Shown here: positions 17,485 to 26,096 of the stretch, piece after piece | Layout of the letters: each line of letters starts with the position of its first letter | How positions within the stretch are numbered: the stretch's first letter is position 1 | Assembly: GCF_001431535.1 (NCBI RefSeq) | Contig: NZ_LDJK01000007.1 | Location: 90,288 to 154,287 of the forward strand | Direction of reading: 5' to 3' | Length of the DNA stretch: 64,000 nucleotides | From: Stenotrophomonas chelatiphaga | GTDB taxonomy: Bacteria; Pseudomonadota; Gammaproteobacteria; Xanthomonadales; Xanthomonadaceae | The notes under the pieces: model-generated | Told to the model about the DNA's origin: nothing | The model's database searches: none | Seen by the model: the letters and a program-made list of their open reading frames with translations, nothing else | Position numbers and translations under genes: made by a program

Positions 17485-18882
17485 TTGGACGCATTGTTGT
17501 TGTCCCGTTTCCAGTTTGGATTCGTGGTCAGTTTCCACGTGCTGTTCCCCGCCTTCACCATCGGCACCGCCAGCTGGCTGGCCTTTGTCGAGTGGCGCTG
17601 GCTGCGCACCCGCAACCCGATCTGGCGCGAGCTGTACTTCTTCTGGCAGAAGATCTTCGCCGTGTCCTTCGGCATGGGTGTGGTCAGCGGCATCGTCATG
17701 GCCTTCCAGTTCGGCACCAACTGGCCGCGCCTGACCCAGGTGGCCGGCTCGGTGATCGGCCCCTTGCTGACCTACGAAGTACTGACCGCCTTCTTCCTGG
17801 AAGCCAGTTTCCTCGGCGTGATGATGTTCGGCTGGGGCCGGGTGTCGCCACGGCTGCACTTCCTGTCCACCTGCATGGTGGCCCTGGGGACGCTGTTTTC
17901 CACGTTCTGGATCCTGGCCTCCAACAGCTGGCTGCATACCCCCGCCGGCTATGAAATGGTCAATGGCATCGTGCATCCGGTCGACTGGTGGAAGGTGGTG
18001 TTCAACCCGTCCTTCCCGTACCGGCTCACCCACATGGCGCTGGGTTCGTTCATCACCACCTGCTTCGTGATCGGCGGCATCGGCGCGTTCTACCTGCGCC
18101 GTGGCGTGCACGTGGAAGCAGGTCGCCGCATGCTCACCGCCGCGGTGATCTTCGCGGCGATCACCGTACCGGCGCAGATCTTCGTCGGCGACATGCATGG
18201 CCTGAACACCCTCAAGCACCAGCCGATGAAGATCGCCGCGATGGAAGCCCACTGGCACCAGACCCCGCCCGGCGAGGGCGTGCCGCTGGTGGTGTTCGCC
18301 CTGCCCGACGAACAGCAGGAACGCAACGATTTCGAGGTCGCCATCCCCAGGCTCGGCAGCCTCATCCTGACCCACTCGCGCGACGGAACCTTCGCCCCGC
18401 TGACCTCGGTACCGGCCAGCGAGCGGCCGCCGGTGACCCCGGTGTTCTTCGCCTTCCGCATCATGGTCGGGCTGGGCACGTTGATGCTGCTGCTGGCGCT
18501 GGTGTCGGCCGTCGCGCTGTGGCGCGGCAGGTTGCTGCAGTCGCGCTGGCTGCTGCGTGGCTGGAACTGGATGCTGCCCAGCGGCTTCATCGCGCTGGTG
18601 TCGGGTTGGTTCGTGACCGAAATGGGGCGCCAGCCGTGGGTGGTGTACGGCCTGCTGCGCACCGCCGATGCAGTGGGGCCGCAAAGTGCCTGGATGACCG
18701 CACTGTCGCTGGGGGTGTACGTGGTCGGCTATGCCTTCGTGTTCGGCTGGGGCATCTGGTACCTGGTGAAGATCCTGCGCCAGGGCCCGCATCCGCATGA
18801 AGAAGGACCGTCGCTGGACGGCGGCCACCACACCCCGGCGCGTCCGCTGTCCGCTGCCGATGAACCGTTGGAGGAGCGCTGA
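17485..18882 (+). CDS. cioA: Cyanide-insensitive bd-type quinol oxidase subunit I
   Basis: 465 residues; the subunit that binds haems b558, b595 and d and oxidises quinol in the inner membrane. Expected ligands are visible: His18 (VSFHVLFPAF), a His in YRLTHMALGSF and the Met in FVTEMGRQPWVV. Several long hydrophobic helices are evident, and the quinol loop is short, which is typical of CioA rather than long-loop CydA. The start is a TTG at 17485 (then GAC GCA TTG TTG), supported by GGAGG 7 bases upstream; no ATG fits the conserved N-terminus. The subunit II gene follows after one base. Use under low oxygen or respiratory inhibition is known for the family. Confidence 0.92.
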   Translation: MDALLLSRFQFGFVVSFHVLFPAFTIGTASWLAFVEWRWLRTRNPIWRELYFFWQKIFAVSFGMGVVSGIVMAFQFGTNWPRLTQVAGSVIGPLLTYEVLTAFFLEASFLGVMMFGWGRVSPRLHFLSTCMVALGTLFSTFWILASNSWLHTPAGYEMVNGIVHPVDWWKVVFNPSFPYRLTHMALGSFITTCFVIGGIGAFYLRRGVHVEAGRRMLTAAVIFAAITVPAQIFVGDMHGLNTLKHQPMKIAAMEAHWHQTPPGEGVPLVVFALPDEQQERNDFEVAIPRLGSLILTHSRDGTFAPLTSVPASERPPVTPVFFAFRIMVGLGTLMLLLALVSAVALWRGRLLQSRWLLRGWNWMLPSGFIALVSGWFVTEMGRQPWVVYGLLRTADAVGPQSAWMTALSLGVYVVGYAFVFGWGIWYLVKILRQGPHPHEEGPSLDGGHHTPARPLSAADEPLEER

Positions 18883-18883
18883 C

Positions 18884-19897
18884 ATGGACCTGATGACCTG
18901 GCTGCCGGTGGCATGGTTCGCGGTGATCGGCTTCGGGGTGCTGATGTACGTGGTGCTGGACGGCTTCGTGCTGGGCATCGGCATCCTGGCGCCCTTCGCG
19001 CACAGCGAAGAAGAACTGGACCAGATGATGAACACCGCCGCGCCGATCTGGGACGGCAACGAGACCTGGCTGGTGCTCGGCGGTGCGGGCCTGCTGGCGG
19101 CCTTCCCGAAGGCCTATTCGGCGCTGCTTTCGGCGCTGTACCTGCCGGTGCTGCTGCTGGTGATGGCGCTGGTGTTCCGCGGCGTGGCGTTCGAGTTCCG
19201 CTTCAAGGCGCACCGCTCCAAGCGGCTGTGGAGCGTGGCGTTCGGGCTGGGTTCGCTGCTGGCCAGCTTCGCCCAGGGGGTGATCCTGGGGGCGCTGGTG
19301 CAGGGCCTGCCGATCGTCGACGGGGTCTACCAGGGCGGCGCGTTCGGCTGGTTCAGCCCGTTCGCGATGCTGACCGGCGCCTCGCTGGTGGCCGGCTATG
19401 CATTGCTGGGCAGCACCTGGCTGATCCTCAAGACCACCGGCCCGGTGCAGGTGCTGGCGCGGCAGCTGACCCGGCCGCTGGTGGCGGCGGTGATCGTGGC
19501 GATGGGGCTGGTCAGCAGTTGGCTGCCGTTCCTGCAGTCGCACCTGATGCAGCGCTGGTTCGCCGATGGCAATTTCTGGTGGCTGTCGCCGGTGCCGATC
19601 CTGACCCTGGCGGTGGCCGGTGCGCTGTGGCGCAGTGCCGTGCATCCCAAGCGCGACCTGCCGCCGTTCCTGCTGACCCTGGCGCTGTTCGTGCTCGGGT
19701 TCGCCGGGCTGGTGCTGGGCATGTGGCCCTACCTGCTGCCACCGAGCATGACCCTGTGGGATGCAGCGGCACCGGCGTCTTCGCTGGGCTTCAGCCTGGT
19801 CGGCCTGGTGGTGCTGCTGCCGGTGATCCTGGGCTACACGGCATGGTCGTACCGGGTGTTCCGCGGCAAGGTGGAAGCCGGCGCGGGCTACCACTAG
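18884..19897 (+). CDS. cioB: Cyanide-insensitive bd-type quinol oxidase subunit II
   Basis: 337 residues from the ATG at 18884 (MDLMTWLPVAWFAVIGFGVL), one base after the cioA stop and preceded by GAGGAG. The membrane subunit carries the family pattern VLDGFVLGIGIL near the N-terminus, PIWDGNETWLVLGGAGLLAAFP, and a near-terminal helix with PPSMTLWDAAAPASS. It forms the heterodimer with CioA and contains no haem ligand of its own. A tandem REP array begins 8 bases after its stop. Confidence 0.93.
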   Translation: MDLMTWLPVAWFAVIGFGVLMYVVLDGFVLGIGILAPFAHSEEELDQMMNTAAPIWDGNETWLVLGGAGLLAAFPKAYSALLSALYLPVLLLVMALVFRGVAFEFRFKAHRSKRLWSVAFGLGSLLASFAQGVILGALVQGLPIVDGVYQGGAFGWFSPFAMLTGASLVAGYALLGSTWLILKTTGPVQVLARQLTRPLVAAVIVAMGLVSSWLPFLQSHLMQRWFADGNFWWLSPVPILTLAVAGALWRSAVHPKRDLPPFLLTLALFVLGFAGLVLGMWPYLLPPSMTLWDAAAPASSLGFSLVGLVVLLPVILGYTAWSYRVFRGKVEAGAGYH

Positions 19898-19904
19898 GCC
19901 CGGC

Positions 19905-20019
19905 TGGTGACGACCGTCGGCCGCGCTGGGTGACCAACGTTGGCTGCGGTGGGTGACGACCGTTGGCTGTGGTGGGTGACGACCGTTAGCCTCGGTGGGT
20001 GACGACCGTTGGTCGTCAC
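19905..20019 (+). repeat. 23-bp tandem array of REP half-units ending in one full REP palindrome
   Basis: Five units of exactly 23 bp start at 19905, 19928, 19951, 19974 and 19997. Units 2-4 read approximately GGGTGACGACCGTTGG then CTGNGGT, so they carry only the left arm of the palindrome. Unit 5 (19997-20019) is complete: GTGACGACC, loop GTT, GGTCGTCAC. The array fills most of the gap between cioB and the pigment cluster and may end cioB transcription. The same layout recurs at 62212-62326. Confidence 0.9.
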
Positions 20020-20036
20020 GCTCTTCGCCCCGGCCG

Positions 20037-20045
20037 TGCTAGCGT
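20037..20045 (+). promoter_or_regulatory. Possible -10 region for the aryl-polyene cluster
   Basis: TGCTAGCGT stands 37 bases before the first ATG of the cluster and resembles an extended -10 element. No convincing -35 hexamer lies at 17 bases. A similar GCTAGT string stands upstream of the gene at 56004. This is the only place where a promoter for the whole overlapping gene string could lie inside the window. Confidence 0.3.
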
Positions 20046-20081
20046 GCGGCGCTCCGCGCAACCGCAGCCTGTTCTCCCGCA

Positions 20082-20822
20082 ATGATCGAGTTTTCCGTTG
20101 TCGACTGGGCCGCCTGGGCGCCCGGGCTGGCCACCCGCAGCGCCTGGCAGGACTGGGCGCAGGCACCGTGGCTGCCCGAAGGCGAGGACACCCCCGGGCT
20201 GCCGGAGGTACCGGCGATGCAGCGTCGCCGGATAGAACGGCTGGGTCGCATGGCGATCCAGGCCGCCTGCTGGTGCGAAGCCGGCGAGGGCGCGGACAGC
20301 CGCGTGCCGCTGGTGTTCGCCAGCCGCCACGGCGATGTCGCGCGTTCGATGGAACTGCTGGCCGCGCTGGTGGCCGAAGAAGCGTTGTCACCGACCACCT
20401 TCGGCCTGTCGGTACACAATGCGATCGGCGCGCTGTACTCCATCACCCGCGGCCACCGTGGCAACAACCTGGCACTGGCGGCGGGCAAGGCCACCGCCGA
20501 AGCGGCCTGCCTGGAAGCGGCCGGACTGCTGGCCGATGGCGCCGAGGAAGTCCGCATCGTGGTCTACGACCCGCCGTTGCCGGCACTGTATGCGGAATTC
20601 ATCGATGAGCCGGCACCGTTCCATGCCTGGTGTTGGCGCGTCAGGCGCCCCGATGCCGCTGGCGTGCGCCTGCAGCTGCACTGGCAGGCCACCGATGCGC
20701 CCGATGATCCGCCCGGTTTGCTGCCGCATGCGTTGGACCTGCAGCGTTTCCTGTTGTCCGCGCAGCCGCGCTGCGAACGGGTGATCGACGGCCAGCGCTG
20801 GACCTGGGCGCGTGGCGGCTGA
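20082..20822 (+). CDS. Ketoacyl-synthase chain-length factor (ApeC-like)
   Basis: A 246-residue protein of the beta-ketoacyl-synthase chain-length-factor family found in aryl-polyene clusters. It has a truncated thiolase fold: ERLGRMAIQAACWCEAG in the first half, VPLVFASRHGDVARSMELL and LSPTTFGLSVHNAIGALYSI. The position where a KAS enzyme would carry its nucleophile is occupied by the non-cysteine string SVHNAIGALYS, so the protein is probably catalytically inactive and pairs with a KAS to set chain length. It is the first gene of the operon; the next gene starts inside its end (GTG at 20812). Confidence 0.88.
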   Translation: MIEFSVVDWAAWAPGLATRSAWQDWAQAPWLPEGEDTPGLPEVPAMQRRRIERLGRMAIQAACWCEAGEGADSRVPLVFASRHGDVARSMELLAALVAEEALSPTTFGLSVHNAIGALYSITRGHRGNNLALAAGKATAEAACLEAAGLLADGAEEVRIVVYDPPLPALYAEFIDEPAPFHAWCWRVRRPDAAGVRLQLHWQATDAPDDPPGLLPHALDLQRFLLSAQPRCERVIDGQRWTWARGG

Positions 20823-21618
20823 GGCCCTTGCTCGCGGCCTGGACCGGGCCTGGCGGGTGCTGGCCACCGGCGTCAGCTTCGCGGCGTTCGGGCTGGGCGG
20901 GTTGATCGCCGGTGTGGTCGTGGGGCCCTTGCTGCTGGTCCTGGTGCGCGATCCCGCGCGTCGCCGTCGCCTCGCGCGGCGCGGCGTCCAACACGGATTC
21001 GCCCTGCAGGTGGCGATCATGCGCGGCCTCGGCGTGCTCACGGTGTCGGTCAGTGGCGCGCCACGGCTGCAGCGTGAAGGCCTGCTGGTGCTGGCCAACC
21101 ATCCCACCCTGATCGACGTGGTGCTGCTGGTCGCGCTGCTGCCGAATGCGGACTGCGTGGTCAAGCGCGCGGTGGCCCGCAATCCGTTCATGCGCGGCAC
21201 GGTCGGTGCCGCCGGCTACATCGTCAATGACGACGGGCCGGCGCTGGTCGACGCCGGCATTGCCGCGGTGCGCGGCGGGAGCTGCCTGGTGATCTTCCCC
21301 GAAGGTACCCGCAGCGAGCCCGGCCAGCCGCTGAAACTGCGCCGCGGCGCGGCCAACATCGCCGTGCGCGGCCGGCTGGACATGACCCCGGTACGGATAC
21401 GCTGCAACCCGCCAACGCTGGAAAAGGGACGGAAATGGTATCGTGTGCCCCCGCGACGCTTCCACGTTTCGCTGGAGGTCGGTGAGGACATTCCGATCGA
21501 TACGTTTCTCGACGAAGACGCAGTGGCAGGAGGGGAAGCCCTGGCCGCGCGGCGCGTCACCGATTACCTCACCCATTACTTCCAACCCTGTGGAGAGCTG
21601 CCCCGTGCAGGAACTTGA
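20812..21618 (+). CDS. 1-acyl-glycerol-phosphate-acyltransferase-like protein (ApeD-like)
   Basis: 268 residues of the PlsC/LPLAT family. The hydrophobic N-terminal segment (VLATGVSFAAFGLGGLIAGV) predicts a membrane anchor. The catalytic H-x4-D motif is NHPTLID, followed by FMRGTVGAAGYI and the glycerol-phosphate-binding IFPEGTRS. In aryl-polyene systems such enzymes are thought to join the aryl-polyenoyl chain to a lipid anchor. It starts at a GTG overlapping the upstream gene by 11 bases and ends overlapping the first ACP gene by 14. Confidence 0.9.
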   Translation: MAAEALARGLDRAWRVLATGVSFAAFGLGGLIAGVVVGPLLLVLVRDPARRRRLARRGVQHGFALQVAIMRGLGVLTVSVSGAPRLQREGLLVLANHPTLIDVVLLVALLPNADCVVKRAVARNPFMRGTVGAAGYIVNDDGPALVDAGIAAVRGGSCLVIFPEGTRSEPGQPLKLRRGAANIAVRGRLDMTPVRIRCNPPTLEKGRKWYRVPPRRFHVSLEVGEDIPIDTFLDEDAVAGGEALAARRVTDYLTHYFQPCGELPRAGT

Positions 21619-21862
21619 GCACGAGATCAAGGAGCTGATCATTTCGGCGTTGTCGCTGGAAGACGTCTCCGCCGCCGATATCGATGCGGCCGCGCCGCTG
21701 TTCGGCGAAGGCCTCGGCCTGGATTCCATCGATGCACTGGAGCTGGGCCTGGCCCTGCAGAAGCAGTACGGCGTGAGCCTGTCCGCCGATTCGGAAGAAA
21801 CCCGCCGTCATTTCGGCAGCGTGCAGGCCCTGGCGGCCTTCGTCGCCAGCCACCGCGCGTGA
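21605..21862 (+). CDS. Acyl carrier protein 1 of the aryl-polyene pathway
   Basis: 85 residues from the GTG at 21605, preceded by GGAGAG; the longer frame from 21443 is antisense-like filler inside the acyltransferase gene. The phosphopantetheine serine lies in GLGLDSIDALELGL. It is acidic and helical as expected of an ACP. It tethers the growing polyene chain during elongation by the KAS, KR and DH enzymes of the cluster. Its stop overlaps the GTG of the second ACP by four bases (GTGA), which indicates translational coupling. Confidence 0.92.
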   Translation: MQELEHEIKELIISALSLEDVSAADIDAAAPLFGEGLGLDSIDALELGLALQKQYGVSLSADSEETRRHFGSVQALAAFVASHRA

Positions 21863-22134
21863 GTGCGGGTGCCGCCATGACCAAGACCGACCTGTTCGCG
21901 CATATCGCGCGGCTGCTGACCAGCAGCTTCGAGATCGATCCGGCGCTGATCGTGCCCGGTGCACGCCTGCATGCCGACCTGGATATCGACAGCATCGACG
22001 CCGTCGACCTGATCGTGCAGTTGAAGCCACTGCTGGGCCGCAACCTGCAGCCGGATGCCTTCAAGACCGTGCGCACCGTGCAGGACGTGGTCGATGTCGT
22101 GCATGGCCTGTTGCCCGACCCGGCTGCTGCCTGA
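21859..22134 (+). CDS. Acyl carrier protein 2 of the aryl-polyene pathway
   Basis: 91 residues from the GTG at 21859, or 85 from the ATG at 21877; the GTG overlaps the previous stop and the ATG is equally possible. The carrier motif is LDIDSIDAVDLIVQ with the prosthetic-group serine. Paired ACP genes with different sequences are a constant feature of aryl-polyene clusters, where both carriers are used during assembly. Confidence 0.92.
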   Translation: MSAGAAMTKTDLFAHIARLLTSSFEIDPALIVPGARLHADLDIDSIDAVDLIVQLKPLLGRNLQPDAFKTVRTVQDVVDVVHGLLPDPAAA

Positions 22135-22156
22135 CCACGCGCGCCGGACCGCCATC

Positions 22157-22708
22157 GTGTCCCATCCGCGCAGGGTCGCTTTCGTGCTGCTGTCGCTGGC
22201 CTATCCGCCGCTGATGTACCTGGCGATGGGCCGGTTCGAACCGCGCTGGCTGTCGTTGCTGTTGTTCGCGGTGGCGCTGCTGCGCGCACTGGGCACCCGC
22301 GAACGGCTGTGGATCTGGTCGGCCGCCGGCACCGGGCTGTTGGCGGTGGTGGCGCTGCTGGGCAATGAGGCGCTGCCGCTGAAGCTGTACCCGGCGCTGG
22401 TCAACGCGGTGCTGCTGGTGTTCTTCCTGGTCAGCCTGCGCCATCCCCCGACCGTGGCCGAGCGCTTCGCACGCTTGCAGGATCCCCAGTTGCCGCCGTT
22501 CGCCATCGCTTACACGCGCCGCGTGACGCAGGTCTGGTGTGGCTTCTTCGTGGTGAACGGCGCACTGGCGCTGGCCACGGCCCTGTGGGCGTCCGATGCC
22601 ACCTGGGCGCTGTACAACGGCTTGCTGGCCTATCTGTTGATGGGCCTGCTGCATGCCGCCGAATGGACCGTGCGGCGACGGGTGAAGGCGGCCCACGGCC
22701 ATGTCTGA
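22157..22708 (+). CDS. COG4648-type inner-membrane protein (ApeG-like)
   Basis: About 183 residues. The start is uncertain: a GTG at 22157 gives MSHPRRVAFVLLSLAYPPLM, with no strong ribosome binding site; an ATG at 22106 inside the ACP gene is possible. Hydrophobic segments include VAFVLLSLAYPPLMYLAM, LLLFAVALLRALG, LLAVVALLGNEALPLKL, LVNAVLLVFFLVSL, TQVWCGFFVVNGALALATAL and LYNGLLAYLLMGLL, so roughly five or six helices. Homologues occur beside the ligase and acyltransferase genes of aryl-polyene clusters; the biochemical role is not settled. Its 3' end overlaps the ligase start. Confidence 0.78.
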   Translation: MSHPRRVAFVLLSLAYPPLMYLAMGRFEPRWLSLLLFAVALLRALGTRERLWIWSAAGTGLLAVVALLGNEALPLKLYPALVNAVLLVFFLVSLRHPPTVAERFARLQDPQLPPFAIAYTRRVTQVWCGFFVVNGALALATALWASDATWALYNGLLAYLLMGLLHAAEWTVRRRVKAAHGHV

Positions 22709-24389
22709 GTGGATTCCGCTGCACCTTCTGCTGCAGTCCGCACGGCCTGGCCGCACGGTGGGCGCGCTCGACGGCGCGGTGCTGGACCACGCCGGGCTGC
22801 TGGCCCGGGCGCGCGGCTGGCAGGTGGCGTTCGCGGCCGCCGAAGGGCGCGACTGGGCGCTGTACTTCACTGACAGCCTGGCTTTCGCCGCCGCGCTGCT
22901 GGGCGCCTGGTCGGCCGGCAAGCGGGTCCACCTGCCGGGCGATGACCTGCCCGGGACGTTGCAGGCGCTGCGACCGCACGTGGATGGTTTCGCCGGCGAT
23001 GTCGATGCGTGCTGGCAGCCGCTGCACGCGGCGGCGCCCACAGACGTGCCGCCGGTCGGCGTCGTGCTGGATCCACAGGCCTGCCGGCTGGTGGTGTTCA
23101 CCTCCGGCAGTACCGGCGAACCTGCGGCGATCGAAAAGCGCCTGGAACAGCTCGGCGCCGAAGTCGAGGCGCTGCAGCAGGCGTTCGGCGCGCTGCTGGC
23201 CGGTGCCCACGTGCACGGCACCGTCTCCCACCAGCACATCTACGGGCTGCTGTTCCGCGTGCTGTGGCCGCTGGCCGCGGGCCGGGCGATCGAGCGGCGG
23301 CGTTTCTTCCATGAAGACCTGGTCGCCGCGCTGGCCGCCGCACCCAGCGTGCTGGTGGCCACCCCGGCGCACCTGAAACGACTGCCACCGCAGCTGGACT
23401 GGGCCGGCGCGCGCGGCCAGCTGCGCGCGGTGTTTTCCTCCGGCGGACCGCTGCCGGCACAGGCTGCCACGGAGGTGCGTGCGGTGCTGGGCATCGCGCC
23501 GATCGAAGTGTTCGGCAGCAGCGAAACCGGCGGTATCGCCTGGCGCCGTTGCGAGGGTGAAGCCCCCGCGTGGCAGCCGTTGCCCGGCGTGCAGTGGCGC
23601 ATCGATGACGGTCAGTTGGCGGTGGCATCGGCGCACCTGGCGCAGGACGGCTGGTGGCGCAGCGAAGACCGTGCCGAAGCCAGTGCTGACGGCGGTTTCC
23701 GCCTGCTCGGGCGCGCCGACCGCATCGTCAAGATCGAAGAGCGCCGGGTATCGCTGGGTGCGCTGGAACAGGCCCTGTGCCGCGACGCGGGCGTGGCCGA
23801 AGCGCAGGTGCTGGTGCTGCCCGGCGCGCGCGCGCAGCTGGCCGCGGTGATCGTGCCGCACGACCGCACGCTGGCACAGGCCGGCGATGCCGAGCGACGC
23901 GCCTTCATCGGCCGCCTCACCGCGCGGTTGGCCGAAGGCCATGACGCCGTGACCCGGCCGCGGCGCTGGCGGCTGGTTGCCGCGACGCCGGTCAATGCGC
24001 AGGGCAAGCCGACCCAGGCGCTGCTGCAGGCGCTGTTCCAGAAAGCGCTTCCAACGCCGCAGTGGCTGGCACGCGACGCCACCACGGCGCGGCTAGCGTT
24101 GCTGCTGGTGCCGGAACTGATGGCGTTCGAAGGGCACTTCCCCGGCGTCGCCGTGCTGCCGGGCGTGGCCCAGGTGGACTGGGCGATCCAGCTGGCGCGC
24201 GAAGCCTTCGACCTGCCGCCCCGGTTCCTGCGCATGGATGCGTTGAAGTTTCAGCAGGTTGCGCGCCCGCACGACGTGCTGCAGCTGCACCTGGACTGGG
24301 ACCCGGTCCGGTGCGTGCTCGGATTCCGGTTCAGCTCCGATCACGGCATTCACGCCAGTGGCAAAGTACTGTTCGCCGATGCCGATTGA
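22701..24389 (+). CDS. Aryl-acid AMP ligase fused to a FabA/FabZ-like dehydratase (ApeH-ApeI / XanA2-like)
   Basis: 562 residues with two joined activities. Residues 1 to about 440 form an ANL-family adenylate ligase: P-loop FTSGSTGEP near 133, VFSSGGPLPAQAA, VFGSSETGGIAWR, and the hinge region DGGFRLLGRADRIVKIEERRV. It should activate the aromatic starter acid and load it on an ACP. From about residue 450 a hotdog domain follows: LMAFEGHFPGVAVLPGVAQVDWAI, then FRFSSDHGIHASGKVLF, a 3-hydroxyacyl-ACP dehydratase type. In enterobacterial aryl-polyene clusters these are two adjacent genes (apeH, apeI), so this is a fusion. The start overlaps the previous gene by 8 bases and the end overlaps the glycosyltransferase by 11. 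Confidence 0.9.
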   Translation: MSEWIPLHLLLQSARPGRTVGALDGAVLDHAGLLARARGWQVAFAAAEGRDWALYFTDSLAFAAALLGAWSAGKRVHLPGDDLPGTLQALRPHVDGFAGDVDACWQPLHAAAPTDVPPVGVVLDPQACRLVVFTSGSTGEPAAIEKRLEQLGAEVEALQQAFGALLAGAHVHGTVSHQHIYGLLFRVLWPLAAGRAIERRRFFHEDLVAALAAAPSVLVATPAHLKRLPPQLDWAGARGQLRAVFSSGGPLPAQAATEVRAVLGIAPIEVFGSSETGGIAWRRCEGEAPAWQPLPGVQWRIDDGQLAVASAHLAQDGWWRSEDRAEASADGGFRLLGRADRIVKIEERRVSLGALEQALCRDAGVAEAQVLVLPGARAQLAAVIVPHDRTLAQAGDAERRAFIGRLTARLAEGHDAVTRPRRWRLVAATPVNAQGKPTQALLQALFQKALPTPQWLARDATTARLALLLVPELMAFEGHFPGVAVLPGVAQVDWAIQLAREAFDLPPRFLRMDALKFQQVARPHDVLQLHLDWDPVRCVLGFRFSSDHGIHASGKVLFADAD

Positions 24390-25149
24390 TTCCCTGGTTC
24401 CCGCCGCCGAGTACGCCCTGCTGGTCGTGGTACCGGTGTACGACCATGAGCACGCCATCGCTGACGTGGTGGCCGGTATCCGCGCTGCGGGACTGCCGTG
24501 CCTGCTGGTCGACGACGGTTCGCATGCGGACTGTGCCGCCGTGCTGGGCGGGCTTGCACGGCAGCCGCACGTCGGCCTGCTGCGGCTGCCACACAACCAG
24601 GGCAAGGGCGGCGCGATGCTGGCCGGATTCAGCGAGGCGGCACGGCTGGGCGCCACCCATGTCCTGCAGATCGATGCCGATGGCCAGCACGACACCACTG
24701 AGCTGGGCCGTTTCGCCGCGCTGTCGCAGAGCCACCCGGACGCGGTGATCTGCGGCATCCCGGCCTATGACGAAACGGTGCCGAAGATCCGCCTTTACGG
24801 CCGTTATGGCACCCATGTGTGGGTCTGGATCAACACCCTGTCGCTGCACCTGCGTGATTCGATGTGCGGCTTCCGGGTGTATCCGCTGGCGCCGGTGCTG
24901 CAGGTGATGGCCGAGGAAACGATCGGCCGGCGCATGGATTTCGACACTGAGATCCTGGTGCGGCTGTACTGGCGCGAGGTACCGGTGCATCACCTGGCCA
25001 CGCCGGTTACCTATCCGAAGGATGGCGTGTCGCACTTCGATGTGTGGCGCGACAACCTGCGCATCAGCGGCATGCACGCGCGGCTGTTCGGGGGGATGCT
25101 GCGGCGCGCTCCGCAACTGCTGCGGCGACGCCTGCGGGGACAGCCCTGA
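24379..25149 (+). CDS. Family 2 glycosyltransferase (N-terminal half of ApeJ)
   Basis: 256 residues from the ATG at 24379 (MPIDSLVPAAEYALLVVVPV), which overlaps the ligase stop. GT-A signatures are clear: VVPVYDHEHAIADVV, LLVDDGSHADC, NQGKGGAMLAGF and the DxD-containing LQIDADGQHD, then a DSMCGFRVYP segment. It is related to polyprenyl- or dolichol-phosphate mannosyltransferase-like enzymes. In aryl-polyene and xanthomonadin loci it goes with a downstream acyltransferase; in some clusters both are one protein. It ends as TGATG with the next gene. Confidence 0.9.
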   Translation: MPIDSLVPAAEYALLVVVPVYDHEHAIADVVAGIRAAGLPCLLVDDGSHADCAAVLGGLARQPHVGLLRLPHNQGKGGAMLAGFSEAARLGATHVLQIDADGQHDTTELGRFAALSQSHPDAVICGIPAYDETVPKIRLYGRYGTHVWVWINTLSLHLRDSMCGFRVYPLAPVLQVMAEETIGRRMDFDTEILVRLYWREVPVHHLATPVTYPKDGVSHFDVWRDNLRISGMHARLFGGMLRRAPQLLRRRLRGQP

Positions 25150-26096
25150 TGGCGGCGCGTCCCGGTCCTGCCGCACCGCACTGGGCCGACATCGGCGAGC
25201 GCACGTCGGTACGCGGCGTGCTTGCGCTGTGCTGGATCCACCGCTGGTTCGGGCGTTGGCCGTACCGGCTGTGCGCCTGGCCGGCGGTGGCCTGCCACTG
25301 GCTGGCCAACGGCCTGGCACGCCGCGCCTCGCTGCAGTACCTGCAGCGGTTGCAGGCGCACAGCGGGGTGCTGGGCCGCGCGCCGAACTGGCTGGACAGC
25401 CTGCGCCACTTCGCGCTGTTCGGCGACACCATGCTGGACAAACTGCTGGCACTGGGGCGGCGTTATCCGGCGCAGCGCCTGCGGCTGCACGACAACCCCG
25501 CCCTGCAGCGCATTGGTCGCGCGCAGGGCGGGGTGTTCCTGACCGCCCACGTCGGCTGCCTGGAGCTGTGCCAGGTGCTGGCCGAAAAAGTCCCCGGCCT
25601 GCATCTCACCGTGCTGGTCCACACCAAGCACGCGCAGCGCTTCAACAGCCTGCTGGCGCGGCTGGATCCGCTGGCATCGGTGGAACTGGTGCAGGTGACC
25701 GACGTCGGCCCGGCGATGGCGATGACCCTTGGCCAGCGGGTCGCCGCGGGCGGCTTCGTGGCGATCGTCGGTGACCGCGTGCCGGTACACAGCGAACGCG
25801 TGGTGCACGCCGACTTCCTCGGCCATCGCGCGCCGTTCCCGGTGGGCGGCTACGTGCTCGCCGCCGCGCTCGGCTGCCCGGTGTATACGCTGTCCTGCCT
25901 GCACCAGGACGATGGTTATCGGATCCGCTTCGATCTGTTCGACGAACGCATCGTGCTGCCGCGCGGATCCCGCGACGCCGCGCTGCAGGACTGCGCGCAG
26001 CGGTATGCCGCATGGCTGGAACAGCAGGTGATCGAATCGCCGCTGGACTGGTTCAACTTCTTTCCGTTCTGGGACCAGGCCGCCGATGCCGATTGA
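25149..26096 (+). CDS. LpxL/HtrB-like lipid acyltransferase (COG4261; C-terminal half of ApeJ)
   Basis: 315 residues; the ATG at 25149 shares a base with the preceding stop. The pattern is that of the LpxL/HtrB lysophospholipid acyltransferase family: FLTAHVGCLELCQVLAEK (H-x4-E at the active site), VTDVGPAMAMTLGQRVAAGG, VAIVGDRVPVHSERVVHADFLG and the ending LDWFNFFPFWD. It probably transfers the polyene or a fatty acyl group to the glycosylated or lipid acceptor made with its upstream partner, at the inner face of the inner membrane. The last 11 bases overlap the ammonia-lyase start. Confidence 0.88.
   Translation: MAARPGPAAPHWADIGERTSVRGVLALCWIHRWFGRWPYRLCAWPAVACHWLANGLARRASLQYLQRLQAHSGVLGRAPNWLDSLRHFALFGDTMLDKLLALGRRYPAQRLRLHDNPALQRIGRAQGGVFLTAHVGCLELCQVLAEKVPGLHLTVLVHTKHAQRFNSLLARLDPLASVELVQVTDVGPAMAMTLGQRVAAGGFVAIVGDRVPVHSERVVHADFLGHRAPFPVGGYVLAAALGCPVYTLSCLHQDDGYRIRFDLFDERIVLPRGSRDAALQDCAQRYAAWLEQQVIESPLDWFNFFPFWDQAADAD

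Noticed and set aside
17116..19059. 647-aa minus-strand frame opposite cioA
   Set aside because: Shadow of cioA; it even runs through the palindromic element.
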